Both the position numbers and the translations under genes were made by a program. A stretch of DNA of 64,000 bases from Amorphochlora amoebiformis (lineage: Eukaryota; Cercozoa; Chlorarachniophyceae), in the NCBI GenBank assembly GCA_054601695.1, contig BAAHQB010000049.1:62001-126000 (forward strand). The letters run 5' to 3'. The notes beneath the pieces are model-generated. The model did no database searches, was not told where the DNA came from, and saw only the letters and a list, made by a program, of their open reading frames with translations. This document shows positions 43,699-64,000 of this stretch, one piece after another (position 1 is the stretch's first letter; each line of letters begins with the position of its first letter).

Positions 43699-44715
43699 CT
43701 CTTTCCAAAATGCCTTGGTTCTCCTTGATACGGGACTGAGACCAACACACCCATCATATCAAAACCAATATCTAAACTATAAAACAGAAGAATACCCCAT
43801 ACACAACGATGTCGACATTTTCAAACATGCACACACACTGACCTGGAAACTGGGGAAATGTGCCGATAAAATAGGTCGAGAAAATATACAAACACGCAGA
43901 ATGGCAGAAAGAGTGGAAACAGAGAAAGAGAGAGAAAAGAGGAGAAGGTAACAAGAGAAGAAAGATTAAGAGGAGAGGAGAAAGAGAGAGAGGAAGAGAA
44001 ACAAGACCACGGAGAAAGAAGCGAAAGAGAAGGAGAGAGGAGAAAGAAAAGAAGAAAAATAGGAGAGAAGAGAAAGGAAAAGAGGGAAGAAAAGAGAAAA
44101 ACAAAAAGAGGAAAGAAAAGAGAAAACGAAAAATTCGAAAAGAAAAAATTGGAAAAGAAAAGAGAAAAACGAAAAAATTGGAAAAGAAAAGAGAAAAACG
44201 AAAAAATTGGAAAAGAAAAGAGAAAAACGAAAAATTGGAAAAGAAAAGAGAAAAACGAAAAAATTCGAGAAGAAAGAGAAAACGAAAAAATTGGAAAAGA
44301 AAAGAGAAAACGAAAAAATTGGAAAAGAAAAGAGAAAACGAAAAAATTGGAAAAGAAAAGAGAAAAATGAAAAAATTGGAAAAAGAAAAGAGAAAACGAA
44401 AAAATTGGAAAAGAAAAGAGAAAACGAAAAAATTGGAAAAGAAAAGAGAGAAACGAAAAAATTGGAAAAAGAAAAGAGAAAAACGAAAAAATTGGAAAAA
44501 GAAAAGAGAAAACGAAAAAATCGGAAACGAAAAAGAGAAAAACAAAAAGAGAAGAGAAAAAAAAGGAAAAGAGAGAAAAAGAGAGGAGAAAAGACAAAAA
44601 GGAAGGAAAAAAAAAGGAATAAATACGAGAGAAAAACGAATCCGAGGTCTAGAAATTGAAAGAGAATAAGCTTAAACTGTCCGACTTCTGCATCGCTTAG
44701 CGGGTTTGCCGTCAT
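43699..44715 (-). CDS. Start of an unrecognised gene
   Basis: Three exons agree in phase: 44715-44638 (ATG, 26 codons, 'MTANPLSDAEVGQFKLILFQ'), 43837-43796 ('CVCMFENVDIVVYG') and 43735-43699 ('SRIKENQGILER', donor AGAG|gttgtt). The first intron contains the A/G minisatellite. Later exons were not found; the gene should end before the CTAG-rich flank at 43140. An overlapping plus-strand frame of 78 codons (43715-43951) is also protein-like but lacks splice sites and runs into the repeat. Only 121 bp separate this ATG from the stop of the DCAF8-like gene on the same strand. No family is recognised. Confidence 0.5.
43920..44635. repeat. A/G-rich ~29-bp minisatellite
   Basis: Purine-rich tract whose central part (44080-44540) is about 15 copies of 'aaaattggaaaagaaaagag' plus 'aaaaacgaa'. 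Unit lengths of 28-30 bp keep several frames open on both strands. The Lys/Glu and Phe/Ser/Leu frames of up to 258 codons are repeat translations. Confidence 0.95.
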
Positions 44716-44836
44716 GCGCGTAGGCTGCCATATCTGGGTTTATATGTTTGGTTATGAGCATATACATACATATATATATATATATATAATATATCTATAT
44801 ATATATGTATATTAATATAGGTATATATCTATAAAC

Positions 44837-62195
<17,359 letters not shown>

Positions 62196-62539
62196 AACGC
62201 TACGTCACGTGTGACTTTTCGAGAAACAGTTCTGTTACATACCGCTTCGTCACGGAGACTTGTGGATGTGTCACACGTGATTGTTGGGTTGGCCCAAAAG
62301 GCAGATGGCTTTGCTTGCTCGACGGGCGTGGGGAGGGAGAATACGGCCAACTATTCGCAGAAGGCCGTTTCGTAGTGTACCAAGGTGGATCCCCATCCCT
62401 TTGATGAAAAGTATCTGTCGGGAACGGGGTGGGAATGTTGTGGGTACCAGAAAATGTACGTCTCTTTTGATATCTTGCATGTAGGCGGGATGCAAATCCT
62501 TTTGTGATACGTATTGGTGCCATTTTTGCCGGGAGATTG
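62196..62539. promoter_or_regulatory. Divergent promoter of DCAF8-like gene and right-hand gene
   Basis: A GC-rich interval of about 340 bp without TA arrays separates the two opposed ATGs. TCACGTGTGA (62205-62214) and TCACACGTGA (62271-62280) form an exact 10-bp inverted repeat containing CACGTG-type cores; ACGTCACG is also present. An open plus-strand frame from ATG 62305 (MALLARRAWGG) may be an alternative 5' exon ending SC|gtaggc, but its phase does not match the next exon. Confidence 0.5.
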
Positions 62540-63794
<1,255 letters not shown>

Positions 63795-64000
63795 GTACTA
63801 ATCACAATACTATACCCGCATTATTATTAATAAAATTATCACTGTCCTTACTGATGTTGCTACTATACCCGCATTATTATTATCAAAATTATCACTATCT
63901 TTACTGATGTTGGTACTGTACCCGCATTATTAATATTAATAAAATTATCACTACCCTTACTGATGTTGGTACTGTACCCGCATTATTATTATTAATAAAA
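63795..64000. repeat. ~62-bp minisatellite
   Basis: Three or more copies of 'tacccgcattattattaata' plus 'aaattatcactgtccttact' plus 'gatgttggtactg', beginning at the donor of exon 63728-63794 and running off the edge. Confidence 0.85.

Noticed and set aside
43772-44715. Phe/Ser/Leu-rich frames of about 250 codons resembling membrane proteins
   Set aside because: They read through the A/G minisatellite. Only the first 26 codons (44715-44638), before a gt donor, look like a real exon.

Overview
The window is nuclear DNA of a eukaryote. About nine-tenths of it is simple sequence: long (TA)n arrays, other microsatellites and many minisatellites. Genes are present but cut into very small exons (about 20-150 bp, GT-AG introns) lying as islands between TA arrays. 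They were found by reading each non-TA island on both strands, looking for acceptor/donor pairs, and checking that reading phase is kept from exon to exon. Nearly all long Tyr/Ile open frames are translations of (TA)n and are not genes.

Layout, left to right. 0.7-1.9 kb: CTAG-rich flank with one unrecognised minus-strand frame. 2.1-5.1 kb: 3' part of a minus-strand gene with a possible WD40 end. 7.0-13.3 kb (-): ankyrin-repeat protein. 13.8-19.8 kb (+): small RGS-like protein, head to head with the ankyrin gene. 22.2-25.9 kb (+): unrecognised gene with a Lys/Arg-rich C-terminus. 27.6-38.7 kb (-): signalling protein with a Cbl-like EF-hand segment and an SH2 domain, convergent with the previous gene. 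39.0-42.5 kb (+): complete 273-residue zf-PARP + BRCT protein, divergent from the SH2 gene. 43.7-44.7 kb (-): start of an unrecognised gene. 44.8-62.2 kb (-): complete DCAF8/WDR42-type WD40 protein of 395 residues in 19 exons. 62.5 kb to the right edge (+): start of a gene for a probable membrane protein, divergent from the WD40 gene.

The gene set (RGS, SH2 with Cbl-like helices, DCAF8, zf-PARP/BRCT), TTAGGG-type repeats and extreme introns suggest a unicellular eukaryote. A unicellular holozoan such as an ichthyosporean would fit, but the sequence does not prove it. The genes do not form a pathway. Their order is partly divergent pairs sharing short GC-rich promoters with bZIP/G-box-like palindromes.

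The most unusual signal is structural. Many real exons are accompanied by broken copies of their own splice junctions, separated by TA arrays. Acceptor-side copies lie upstream and donor-side copies downstream. Telomere-like repeats occur inside introns, including an outward-facing (CCCTAA)n/(TTAGGG)n pair in the WD40 gene.
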